This document shows, piece after piece, positions 1 to 8,333 of a stretch of 64,000 nt of DNA. This stretch comes from Bacteroidales bacterium (GTDB lineage: Bacteria; Bacteroidota; Bacteroidia; Bacteroidales; FEN-979). Within the stretch, counting starts at the first letter, position 1. Each line of letters opens with the position of its first letter. The notes beneath the pieces were generated by a model, which was not told the DNA's origin, made no database searches, and saw only the letters and a program-made list of their open reading frames with translations. The stretch lies in assembly GCA_023231005.1 (NCBI GenBank), contig JALNWG010000001.1, positions 124,001-188,000 of the forward strand. Reading direction: 5' to 3'. The translations under genes were made by a program, and so were the position numbers.

Positions 1-1
1 T

Positions 2-2236
2 ATCGAGGGAGGACAAACTTTTAAATCAAAGGAGATCAATTATAACTATACTACAAAACGGGGATTCATCAATACAGTTTTCACCAAACAAGACGAAGGG
101 TACCTTCATGGCACTGTGGTAAAAAAGATGGAAAATGATGTCACCTACATCAAATCTGGTTCTTATACCACCTGCGATCTGGAAGAAAATCCCCACTTCA
201 GTTTTAAATTCAGCAAAGGAAAAGTAATTCCTGGCAAACGGGTTATCACCGGCCCTGCTTACATGGATATTGCCAACGTGGCAACTCCGTTGTTTATTCC
301 CTTCGGTTACTTCCCCAACCGGGCAGGGCAACGTTCGGGTATCCTCTTACCTACTTACGGGGAATCAGCCAACCGGGGGTTTTATTTCGAAAACTTCGGC
401 TACTATTGGGCGATGAACCCATACATGGACCTCACGATTCAAGCCGACATATACACTCATGGAAGTTGGGCCATCAAACCAACCTTCCGGTATAACAAAC
501 GATATCATTACAATGGTTCCTTTAATTTCAGTTATGCCGTCAATTTATTAGGCGCTGCCGATTCGCCCGATTTTCAGAAATCGAAAGACTTCCAGGTGCG
601 ATGGGTCCATAACCAAGATGCTAAAGCACGGCCACATAGCAGTTTCTCGGCGAATGTAAACATTGTAAGCAACACCTATAATAAATACAATCTCGCTTCC
701 AGTCCCGAGTCATACCTTTCCAATACCTTTCAGTCAAGTATTAACTATTCTACCAACTTCGCCGGAAAATACTATCTGAACCTCAATTTTAATCACAGTC
801 AAAATACCATCAGTAAAACCATCAATATCACCCTGCCCCAGGTTTCTTTCTCTGTAAACCAGTTCTATCCTTTCCGTCGTCAAAACCCCGTAGGAAAATT
901 AAAATGGTATGAACAAATCTGTTTAAAGTACAATCTGGATATGGAAAACCGGTACAATACGGTTGATTCAAACTTTTTAAAAGGAAAATGGCTTGATTCT
1001 CTTCAAAATGGGATGCGACATAGTATTCCCATCAGCGCTTCCTTCCGGGTTTTGAAATTTTTCAACTGGACCAATTCCATTTCCATAAACGACCGTATGT
1101 ATTTGAAAACCATTCGAAAACAATACATCGATACCGTTTTTTTATCGTCCGATTCAACCACCATCGATCGCGAACTTCAAACCAGCTATGTTTCAGGATT
1201 TGCCAACGCATTTGACCTTAACCTCACCTCTTCTATTAACACCCGAATATATGGAATGTATCAATTCAAGGGAAAAGGGTTGATCCGCGCGATCAGGCAC
1301 ATGGTAACCCCAACTGTAGCGTTTACCTATACACCCAACTGGGGCGCTTCCGGACTGGGTTACTGGCAGGATGTAGCCAACGACCCCAATGTCATTTCCG
1401 GACGTTATTCTATCTTTGAACAGGGAATCTATGGCGGCCCCCCGGGAATAAAGTCTGGGCTCATTAGTTTTGCCATCAGCAATAACCTTGAAATGAAGGT
1501 AAGAAACCGAAAAGACACCATCAACGGATTCAAAAAAATTCCATTGATTGATGATCTGACAATCCGGACTTCATACGACCTGGCCAGGGATTCTGTGAAT
1601 TGGGCACCCATCACCGTAACTGGGCGAAGTACCATCATCAATGGTCTTACTGTACAATATGCCTGGCAGTGGGATATGTATGCCCGTAATGCACAGGGAC
1701 AACGGATCAATACTACCGAATGGGAACTTAACCACCGCCTGATCCGACTTGATAATACTTCCTGGGATGTGGGTTTGTCATACTCCCTCAATTCCGAAAA
1801 AGTCAAAGGAAAAAAAACAACAACCAAAGGCACTCCTCAGGAACGTCAAGATATCGTCGATTACTATGACTATTATGTAGATTTCGATATTCCGTGGAAT
1901 TTTTCGGTAAACTACAGTTTCCGCTACACCAAAACCTGGGCCAATGCAGTTCAGACACGTGTTTCGAACATTGTCCAAACGCTGAATTTCAATGGGGGAT
2001 TAAATATAACCCCAAAGTGGAAAATAACGTTGACAACAGGCTGGGATTTTGTAAACGGACAACTTTCGTATACCTCTATTGATGTTTATCGTGATCTTCA
2101 TTGCTGGGAAATGAGGTTTGGATGGATCCCAAAAGGAGGGCAACAAAGCTGGAATTTCTCCATCAATGTCAAAGCCTCCATCCTGCAGGATTTGAAATTG
2201 AATAAAAAACGTGATTTCAGAGACTATGGCAATTGA
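2..2236 (+). CDS. lptD: LPS-assembly outer-membrane protein LptD (5' end outside window)
   Basis: The frame is open from the first bases of the window, so the N-terminus (signal peptide and start of the OstA-like domain) is missing. The visible start reads FKSKEINYNYTTKRG, followed by GYLHGTVVKKM and YTTCDLEENPHFSF, the pattern of Bacteroidota LptD/OstA-like proteins. PLFIPFGYFPN and the following alternating aromatic strands fit the C-terminal beta-barrel. In the family, LptD inserts lipopolysaccharide into the outer leaflet together with LptE. A methionine at 116 is internal, because the homologous OstA-like sequence continues upstream of it. The gene is followed after 35 bases by ridA on the same strand. 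Family assignment is strong; function is inferred from the family. Confidence 0.88.
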   Translation: MEGGQTFKSKEINYNYTTKRGFINTVFTKQDEGYLHGTVVKKMENDVTYIKSGSYTTCDLEENPHFSFKFSKGKVIPGKRVITGPAYMDIANVATPLFIPFGYFPNRAGQRSGILLPTYGESANRGFYFENFGYYWAMNPYMDLTIQADIYTHGSWAIKPTFRYNKRYHYNGSFNFSYAVNLLGAADSPDFQKSKDFQVRWVHNQDAKARPHSSFSANVNIVSNTYNKYNLASSPESYLSNTFQSSINYSTNFAGKYYLNLNFNHSQNTISKTINITLPQVSFSVNQFYPFRRQNPVGKLKWYEQICLKYNLDMENRYNTVDSNFLKGKWLDSLQNGMRHSIPISASFRVLKFFNWTNSISINDRMYLKTIRKQYIDTVFLSSDSTTIDRELQTSYVSGFANAFDLNLTSSINTRIYGMYQFKGKGLIRAIRHMVTPTVAFTYTPNWGASGLGYWQDVANDPNVISGRYSIFEQGIYGGPPGIKSGLISFAISNNLEMKVRNRKDTINGFKKIPLIDDLTIRTSYDLARDSVNWAPITVTGRSTIINGLTVQYAWQWDMYARNAQGQRINTTEWELNHRLIRLDNTSWDVGLSYSLNSEKVKGKKTTTKGTPQERQDIVDYYDYYVDFDIPWNFSVNYSFRYTKTWANAVQTRVSNIVQTLNFNGGLNITPKWKITLTTGWDFVNGQLSYTSIDVYRDLHCWEMRFGWIPKGGQQSWNFSINVKASILQDLKLNKKRDFRDYGN

Positions 2237-2271
2237 TAAATGGCGAAATTGCAAAATAAAAATTATATGAT

Positions 2272-2649
2272 ATGAAAAAAGTAATTGAAACGACTCATGC
2301 TCCGAAAGCGATCGGACCATACAGCCAGGCGATTGATGTAAATGGCATATTATTTATTTCCGGGCAGATACCTTTGAATCCGGCTACTGGAAAAATGGTA
2401 GAAGGCGGAATAGCCGAACAGACTGAACAGGTAATGAAAAACATCGCGGCCATTTTGAAAGAAGCTGGTTATACCTTTAAGGATGTAGTAAAAACGACCT
2501 GTTTGTTGAGCAACATGGATAATTTTGCAGCCATGAATGCCGTATATGGAAAGTTTTATCCGGAAAACCCGCCCGCCCGGGCAGCTTTTGGAGTGGTTAA
2601 ACTTCCCATGGGATCACTGGTCGAGATTGAAACGATCGCAGCTCACTGA
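2272..2649 (+). CDS. ridA: RidA family reactive enamine/imine deaminase
   Basis: This 125-residue protein is full length for the RidA/YjgF/TdcF family. It shows the N-terminal GPYSQA motif (Tyr17), FISGQIPL, and the C-terminal PARAAFGV with the conserved Arg103 that binds the substrate carboxylate, then a conserved Glu in LVEIETIA. The family hydrolyses reactive 2-aminoacrylate-type enamines formed by PLP enzymes and acts in the cytoplasm. It lies 35 bases after lptD and is probably co-transcribed. Its last 7 bases overlap the end of the convergent CHAT gene. No signal peptide is present. Confidence 0.93.
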   Translation: MKKVIETTHAPKAIGPYSQAIDVNGILFISGQIPLNPATGKMVEGGIAEQTEQVMKNIAAILKEAGYTFKDVVKTTCLLSNMDNFAAMNAVYGKFYPENPPARAAFGVVKLPMGSLVEIETIAAH

Positions 2650-3827
2650 CCCATCAGGATATAGGGAGCCCAAACGAGCGGAAGAGCAGTTTTCGGATTG
2701 CTGATCATCTGCAATTTGACTTCTCGCAATGCTTCGCTATAGGTCTTCCCTGATAGCCATCTTCGGTAAAAATCGATCATGAAGTGATGCGCATACTCAT
2801 CCGTTACATTCCATAAAGTAGAAAGAATGTTATGTACTCCGGCTATCATAAAATTTCTTGAGAAATACACACTGTTCATCCCGGCACTCATGAATCCCCG
2901 ATACGAACTACAGGAATTCAGTACCAGTAAATCAGCATTCAGATGAAGATCGCGAATTTCTTCAGACGTTAAAAGTCCCGGTGAAGGGTGTGCCGCTTTT
3001 TCTTCCGGCTGGAATCCGGTGAAAATAAATCCGCCTGGATGATCGTCATATTTGCCAGATATACAATGAGTTGCCAGGTGAATTATTTTTCCACGGGTAA
3101 CATTTTTTACAAAGCTTTCTTCTCCGGAAAATTGAATGAAAATTTGCTGGTCCGGATAGCCTTTCTTTTTGAACAACCGGCCAATTTCCGTAGTCTCTTT
3201 TAAAGAAAAAGGGATAGTGGAAATGGCAGATTTGGTTTTAATTACCGGTGAAAATCCTATAAAAAGGAGTTCCGGTTCAGGGTTGCAATTGAAAGGTTCC
3301 TCCCATTTTCGTAATGACCAGTGATAAATGATCTCAAAATCCTGCACCAGATAATGTGAATTTTTTGGCGTAAAGGGTTCCGAATAATTATGACACCGAA
3401 TAAACGCTTCAAAAGGCAAACCATTTAATTCCTCTCCCGGAATAATGATCATTCTTTTCTTTCCCAATAAAAGATCTTCAATTGGAGCTACAAGAAAAGC
3501 ATATAATGTTTGACCTGAAACATAAAAGTTATAATAACCCGCCGTTTTCAATGATCTACTAAATCTTTTCACAATGGTTAAAAACCAGAGGTCAACCGAC
3601 TGACAGGAAGAATAGATTACATCATTTGTAACAGCGGTCAATATTAAAGTTGAATCGGAAAGATAATATTCCAATAATATTTCGTCAGATTTTAGTTTTT
3701 CCTGAATCTGTTTCAGATGATTTCCGGTGGTATCGGTTTGGGCATTCAACCCATTCGGGGCGCTCACCAATAAGATGGCTGCAATCATAGCTATTATTAA
3801 TGCACAAAACCTCATTCCTTGCAACAT
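2643..3827 (-). CDS. Secreted CHAT-domain (caspase-like) protease, last gene of a sigma/anti-sigma operon
   Basis: The 394-residue protein starts with a signal peptide (hydrophobic stretch to about residue 27, cleavage near LNA-Q). The C-terminal two thirds is a CHAT domain of the caspase/separase clan: the motif IIHLATHC gives the likely catalytic His254, LVLNSCSSYRG gives Cys306, and TLWNVTDEYA follows as in the family. Unlike most CHAT proteins it carries no recognisable TPR array; the first 120 residues are short and non-repetitive. The start codon lies 7 bases after the stop of the membrane anti-sigma-like gene, which itself overlaps an ECF sigma gene, so the three are surely one transcript. 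An extracytoplasmic protease could act on the outer part of the anti-sigma-like protein; that is inference. The substrate is unknown. Confidence 0.8.
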   Translation of the reverse strand: MLQGMRFCALIIAMIAAILLVSAPNGLNAQTDTTGNHLKQIQEKLKSDEILLEYYLSDSTLILTAVTNDVIYSSCQSVDLWFLTIVKRFSRSLKTAGYYNFYVSGQTLYAFLVAPIEDLLLGKKRMIIIPGEELNGLPFEAFIRCHNYSEPFTPKNSHYLVQDFEIIYHWSLRKWEEPFNCNPEPELLFIGFSPVIKTKSAISTIPFSLKETTEIGRLFKKKGYPDQQIFIQFSGEESFVKNVTRGKIIHLATHCISGKYDDHPGGFIFTGFQPEEKAAHPSPGLLTSEEIRDLHLNADLLVLNSCSSYRGFMSAGMNSVYFSRNFMIAGVHNILSTLWNVTDEYAHHFMIDFYRRWLSGKTYSEALREVKLQMISNPKTALPLVWAPYILMGQ

Positions 3828-3834
3828 ACTACAA

Positions 3835-4617
3835 TCAAAAAAGCAATATCTTCCCCATCATTACAAAATTATCCTCAATGGTTATCTTCCAATAATAGAG
3901 TCCGATTCGAAGATCATCCGTTGAAAACTTGTATTGATTATCGTGAACAATCTGAATCTCATGTATTTCCCGACCTTCATTATCCATAATCGTAATGATG
4001 ATTTCCGGTTCGTTAAAATTCTTTTCCCATAGAAAAACAATTTTTTCTCCATGATGCATTCGTATGTTAACCTGTGGTGAGATCAGTTTCAGCGGGAATG
4101 ATCGGATCGACTGACCTATCAAGGATTCAAACTCCGGCAATGGCGAACAATTTTCAGCCAGGAGCGACCGATATAATAAATTTTTCCGGCCATCCAGTGC
4201 AATCTCTCCATGTAGTGGAGAATACGCAGGCCAGTAATTTGACAAGCTGGTCGATGGATTTGATGTTTCGAGATTGGTCTTGGCTTTTTCAACCTGAGCA
4301 AAAGGATGATCATGGCTTTTTTCCAGGAAAAACACCAACCCGATAGAAAAAAGTGCAATGACAGATGCAGCAATCAGGAGCAATGGATTGATCTTCCGGG
4401 TTCGGGGTTCAACATGTTTGAATGTTTGCAATTTTTCATAAAAATCCATGGCTTCCTTATCTGAGAGAAGTTCATTCAGCGCTTGATCTACGGATAGTTC
4501 AGCCCGCAGTAATGAGTTCACCTGAAGGCTTTTCTGAAAAAGCTCCTTCTCCGTTTCGTTTAACTCATTCGCAACATAGCGATCAATCCAATCGCTGGAA
4601 ATTTCCGGTTTATTCAT
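3835..4617 (-). CDS. Single-pass membrane protein, probable anti-sigma factor
   Basis: No family is recognised by name, but the architecture fits a Bacteroidota anti-sigma factor. There is a cytoplasmic N-terminus (about 80 residues) with a helical IDRYVANELNETEKELF segment like that of anti-sigma N-domains, one membrane helix (INPLLLIAASVIALFSIGLV) and about 150 extracytoplasmic residues ending in a beta-rich GLYYWKITIED module. No zinc HxxxCxxC motif is visible. I chose the ATG at 4617 because it gives the expected N-domain; an upstream ATG at 4647 adds ten residues. The start overlaps the end of the upstream sigma gene by 8 bases, implying translational coupling. The link to that sigma factor is inferred from operon and topology. 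Confidence 0.62.
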   Translation of the reverse strand: MNKPEISSDWIDRYVANELNETEKELFQKSLQVNSLLRAELSVDQALNELLSDKEAMDFYEKLQTFKHVEPRTRKINPLLLIAASVIALFSIGLVFFLEKSHDHPFAQVEKAKTNLETSNPSTSLSNYWPAYSPLHGEIALDGRKNLLYRSLLAENCSPLPEFESLIGQSIRSFPLKLISPQVNIRMHHGEKIVFLWEKNFNEPEIIITIMDNEGREIHEIQIVHDNQYKFSTDDLRIGLYYWKITIEDNFVMMGKILLF

Positions 4618-5197
4618 ATTGGATAAATTGATGACAGTTTGGATCATTCATGATTTTTTTTCGAAGCATATTCTTACATAAATATTTTCGTTCTTTTGCA
4701 TAGGTCACATTTTTATAATTCATGATGATAGTAATCTCCTTCAAAGATGTTTTAGTAAAAAAGAGGCGGAGTATTCGTTGACAGTCGGGAGGCAATAAAT
4801 AAAAATGTTTTTGCAACAATCGCATTTTTTCAATTTGAAATTCATTGATATCAGAATCCTCTGTTATATAATGTCCCTTTTCTTCCTGAACTTCAAAACT
4901 GGCTTGATACAACAAACGGTATTTACGTTCAAGTCGTTGTAACCAGATATTTTTACTGATGGCATAAAAATAGGTCTTTAAGCTACAGGCCAATTGAATC
5001 GAACCATCACAGCTACGCTTATAAAGAACGAAGATGGCATCTTGAAAAACGTCTTCAACATCCTGCCGGGTTCCCGAATTTCGTTCTACCAGGGAGCGAA
5101 TTACTGGCAAAAATTCTTTATAAAAATATTGGATAATGCCGCTTTTGTTTTGTTTCAGCCCTTGAATAAGAGCAAAATCAGAATAGTGAAGTGCCAT
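4610..5197 (-). CDS. ECF-type RNA polymerase sigma factor
   Basis: The 195-residue protein has the two-domain layout of extracytoplasmic-function sigma factors. Region 2 is near residues 45-90 (DVEDVFQDAIFVLYKR, then a YFYAISKNIWLQRLERK helix) and region 4 is near 130-180 (LPPDCQRILRLFF, SLKEITIIMNYKNVTYAKE). The region-4 helix-turn-helix is more basic and divergent than that of the second ECF factor in this window (10350-10961). It is the first gene of an operon with an anti-sigma-like membrane protein and a CHAT protease. I found no full TAnnTTTG box on the minus strand in 5198-5330, only near matches, so expression may rely on another signal, possibly its own product. Confidence 0.85.
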   Translation of the reverse strand: MALHYSDFALIQGLKQNKSGIIQYFYKEFLPVIRSLVERNSGTRQDVEDVFQDAIFVLYKRSCDGSIQLACSLKTYFYAISKNIWLQRLERKYRLLYQASFEVQEEKGHYITEDSDINEFQIEKMRLLQKHFYLLPPDCQRILRLFFTKTSLKEITIIMNYKNVTYAKERKYLCKNMLRKKIMNDPNCHQFIQYE

Positions 5198-5330
5198 AAT
5201 AAAACGAGTTGATATAGCTTAATCATAGAAAAGTAAAAAAGGTAATATGATTGTTCATAATTTTTTTTTAAACAGAAATAGAGATAATTAATATGACAGG
5301 GGAACGTTATGTTTAGTTGCGTCAAAATAA

Positions 5331-5362
5331 AAAAAAGCCGTCTGTATAGGCGGCTTTTTTTT
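5331..5362 (-). terminator. Rho-independent terminator after the prolyl oligopeptidase gene
   Basis: The sequence is an A-run, GCCGTCT, a GTAT loop, AGGCGGC and a T-run. The stem has about 13 pairs with one G-U wobble, and the A/T runs on both sides make it functional in either direction. It lies 21 bases past the stop of the minus-strand peptidase gene and upstream of the sigma operon, so it separates the two units. Confidence 0.85.
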
Positions 5363-5383
5363 AAAATTCTAAACAGAGGATTG

Positions 5384-7501
5384 CTATTCCTTGAACTTCA
5401 TCCCCAGGTTAAAGAAAACAAATGACCACAGGTCGGTGGTCTCCGCTATTTGTTTGGTGATAGGCATCCCTGCCCCGTGGCCAGCCTTGGTTTCGATGCG
5501 TACAAGTACCGGGTTGTTTCCTTTCTGTTTTGCCTGAAGGGTCGCGATAAATTTGAAAGTATGGGCCGGAACAACCCGGTCATCATGGTCGGCAGTAAAA
5601 GCGAGGGTAGCCGGGTATTGTACTCCATCTTTCAGATTATGTAATGGCGAATATTTGATCAGATAGTCGAATCCTTCTTTGGTATCGCTGGTTCCATAAT
5701 CGCTGGCCCAGGCCCATCCGATAGTAAATTTATGATATCGTAACATATCCATAACGCCTACCTGAGGAATTGCTACCTTGAAAAGGTCAGGACGCTGGGT
5801 CATGCAGGCACCTATCAGCAATCCGCCATTGGAACCTCCCATGATCGCAAGCAATTCAGGGGAGGAATATTTCTCTGAAATGAGGTATTCGGCTCCGGCA
5901 ATAAAATCATCAAATACATTTTGCTTGAGGCTCTTGGTACCTGCTTTGTGCCAGTCCTCACCGTATTCGCCACCTCCACGGATGTTGGCAATAGCATAAA
6001 CCCCGCCATTTTCCAGAAAGATCATCCGGCTGAGACTGAAACTGGGCGTTAAACTGATATTAAACCCTCCATATCCATATAACAAGGTAGGATTCTTTCC
6101 ATTCAGCAACAGCCCTTTTTTATAAATCAGGAACATGGGGATGGTGGTTTTATCCTTACTTGCATAAAAAACCTGACTGACTTCATATAGATCAGGATTG
6201 AAGCCAATCTCTGGTCGGGTATAAACCTCAGAATAATTCTTCTGCACATTAAATTTGAAAACCGTCATTGGAAAAGTGAAGGACGTATATCCATAAAAAG
6301 CAATATTATCTCCTTTTTTCCCTTTGAAGCCTGCCAGAGTACCAATACCCGGAAGTTTCATCTCATCGATAAACTTTCCCTGCAGATTATAAATAAATGC
6401 TTTTGATGTGGCATTCTGCATATATTCCGATATCAACATTTCTCCCGCAAGAGTAACCGATTCAAGCACATCGTCCCGTTCCGGAATAATCGTTTTCCAT
6501 TTGCGAGGCTCCGGGGTTTGTGGATCCATAAGAACCAGTTTCTTTTTCGGCGCTTTATAATTTGTAACCACCAACAATTTTTCACCAACATTATCCACCA
6601 CATTATATTCGAAATCGAAACCTTCCGTCAATTGCTTGAAAGGCATATTCTTTTTTGTCAGATCTCTATAATAAAGCATCGTTCCGCTCGTAGATTCTGA
6701 TTCATAAAGAATTAAAAAACGTTCATCTTCCGTTACATCAGCCCCATAATTTCGTAAGGGAAATTTGGAGTTCCGATAAATCAGTTGATCCTCTTTTTGT
6801 GAAGTGCCAACTTTATGGAAATAGACCTTATGATTTTCGTTTTTCTTGGATAATTCCATTCCTTTTTTGGGTTCATCATACCGACTGTAATAAAATCCAT
6901 CAGCCTGCCATGACATTCCTGAAAACTTGACCCAACGAAGGGTATCGGGAAGCATTTTACCCGATTCAATCTCCATGACATGGATCTCGTTCCAATCGGA
7001 ACCACTCTTGGCGATACTGTATGCAAGATATTTCCCATCGTGTGAAACAGCGGTCTGTGTAAGGGCAACAGTGCCATCGGAAGAAAACTTATTGGGATCC
7101 AGTAAAACCCTGGCATTTCCTTTCAGCCCTTTTAGTACATAGAAAACTGATTGATTTTGCAATCCGTCATTTTTAAAATAAAAATAATAGGGTCCCTGAC
7201 GAAAAGGTATTCCATACCTTGGATAATTCCACATCTTGGTTAACCGTTCTTTTATTTTATCGCGGAATGGGATCTGTGAAAGATACTGGTTGGTAACAGC
7301 ATTTTCAGCTTCAACCCAGGCTTCTGTTTCTTTTGAGGTGTCATTTTCGAGCCATCGGTATGGATCAGCTACCTTAGTTCCAAAATAAGTATCCACCGTA
7401 TCTACTGTTTTAGTAACGGGATACTTGACCATTATTCTTTGTTTACAACCATTCATAACAATAAATAAGGTAAGAATGAAGAAAAAGTATTTTTTTTTCA
7501 T
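5384..7501 (-). CDS. Prolyl oligopeptidase family serine peptidase (S9A), probable lipoprotein
   Basis: At 705 residues this matches the S9A family. An N-terminal hydrophobic segment ends in VMNGC, a non-canonical but plausible lipobox, so it is probably exported and lipid-anchored. VADPYRWLEN marks the family N-terminus; a seven-bladed propeller follows, then an alpha/beta hydrolase domain with nucleophile Ser557 in GGSNGG, acid in DHDDRV and His in AGHGAG. The family cleaves short peptides after proline. The gene stands alone, with a strong terminator after it and a 106-base divergent gap to the plus-strand neighbour. The catalytic triad appears intact. Confidence 0.93.
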   Translation of the reverse strand: MKKKYFFFILTLFIVMNGCKQRIMVKYPVTKTVDTVDTYFGTKVADPYRWLENDTSKETEAWVEAENAVTNQYLSQIPFRDKIKERLTKMWNYPRYGIPFRQGPYYFYFKNDGLQNQSVFYVLKGLKGNARVLLDPNKFSSDGTVALTQTAVSHDGKYLAYSIAKSGSDWNEIHVMEIESGKMLPDTLRWVKFSGMSWQADGFYYSRYDEPKKGMELSKKNENHKVYFHKVGTSQKEDQLIYRNSKFPLRNYGADVTEDERFLILYESESTSGTMLYYRDLTKKNMPFKQLTEGFDFEYNVVDNVGEKLLVVTNYKAPKKKLVLMDPQTPEPRKWKTIIPERDDVLESVTLAGEMLISEYMQNATSKAFIYNLQGKFIDEMKLPGIGTLAGFKGKKGDNIAFYGYTSFTFPMTVFKFNVQKNYSEVYTRPEIGFNPDLYEVSQVFYASKDKTTIPMFLIYKKGLLLNGKNPTLLYGYGGFNISLTPSFSLSRMIFLENGGVYAIANIRGGGEYGEDWHKAGTKSLKQNVFDDFIAGAEYLISEKYSSPELLAIMGGSNGGLLIGACMTQRPDLFKVAIPQVGVMDMLRYHKFTIGWAWASDYGTSDTKEGFDYLIKYSPLHNLKDGVQYPATLAFTADHDDRVVPAHTFKFIATLQAKQKGNNPVLVRIETKAGHGAGMPITKQIAETTDLWSFVFFNLGMKFKE

Positions 7502-7607
7502 AGGCCTTTTTTTTATTTTGAATAAACTGATATTTCGGGTTATGAAGCCGATTTTTGCAGTAAATTTATGGCATTAAATGGATAAAATCAATTAAAGGGA
7601 TCTTTTC

Positions 7608-8318
7608 ATGAAAAAAAAAATAAAATCCATAACAATTACTCAATTCGACTATATCATCCGGAACGTGACCGACGAAGAAGTGGATATTCAAGGACATCCA
7701 AATCATTACAGCGAATATGATCCCGAAGGGCATCCCTTGAAGGAGGTTAAATATGACCGCCGTGGAAATTTTGAAGAGATGATCACTTATGAATATGACG
7801 GAACGGGGCATCTAATCTGCGAAACCTATTATCCTGAAGAAAATGAAGCCGCGGAAAAAAAGACCTTCGAATACGATGGTTCAGGACAGCTAATACATGC
7901 ATTCAAACATTACCTGGATAATTCCGTCGACACGATTGATTATGAATACGATGGAGCAGGTCAATTGATAAAAAAGACGACACATAATGAGGATGGGGAA
8001 ATCGAACAGGTTGAAAAATTTACCTGGGAGGAAGGGAAACTGATCCGGGAAGAAATTTTTGATGACTCCGGAGAGTCCTTATCCCTATGGGAAGACCGTC
8101 CTGTTGATATGAAGAATACCCGGATCACCCGCAACGAGAAAGGCATGGTTATTAAAGAAGTAGAAGTGAACGATCGGGAAGAGATACTCTCAACCATCGA
8201 ACGTATTTATGACGAAGAAGACAGAGCCTTAGAGACCCGGGTATGGATGGATGGCCGGGGAGAAAGTTTTTCCCGACACTATTTTCTGAAATACGAATAT
8301 TCTTTTTTTGAATCTTAA
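7608..8318 (+). CDS. Hypothetical cytoplasmic YD-repeat-like protein
   Basis: The 236-residue, very acidic protein has no signal peptide or membrane segment. It is built of about seven short degenerate repeats of the type Y/F-E-Y-D-G-x-G-x-L-I (for example YEYDGTGHLI, FEYDGSGQLI, YEYDGAGQLI), resembling the YD/RHS repeat that forms beta-hairpin sheets in RHS and teneurin proteins, but without an RHS core, signal peptide or toxin tip. Function is unknown. It sits between the divergent peptidase gene and the convergent hutU gene, with no partner on its own strand. The start ATG at 7608 is followed directly by MKKKIKSITI, and no longer in-frame start was seen. Confidence 0.7.
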   Translation: MKKKIKSITITQFDYIIRNVTDEEVDIQGHPNHYSEYDPEGHPLKEVKYDRRGNFEEMITYEYDGTGHLICETYYPEENEAAEKKTFEYDGSGQLIHAFKHYLDNSVDTIDYEYDGAGQLIKKTTHNEDGEIEQVEKFTWEEGKLIREEIFDDSGESLSLWEDRPVDMKNTRITRNEKGMVIKEVEVNDREEILSTIERIYDEEDRALETRVWMDGRGESFSRHYFLKYEYSFFES

Positions 8319-8333
8319 CGTGAATTAAATCCT

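Noticed and set aside
5198..5330. Consensus promoter for the sigma/CHAT operon
   Set aside because: Only one-mismatch versions of TAnnTTTG (such as TACCTTTT) are present on the minus strand, not enough to call.
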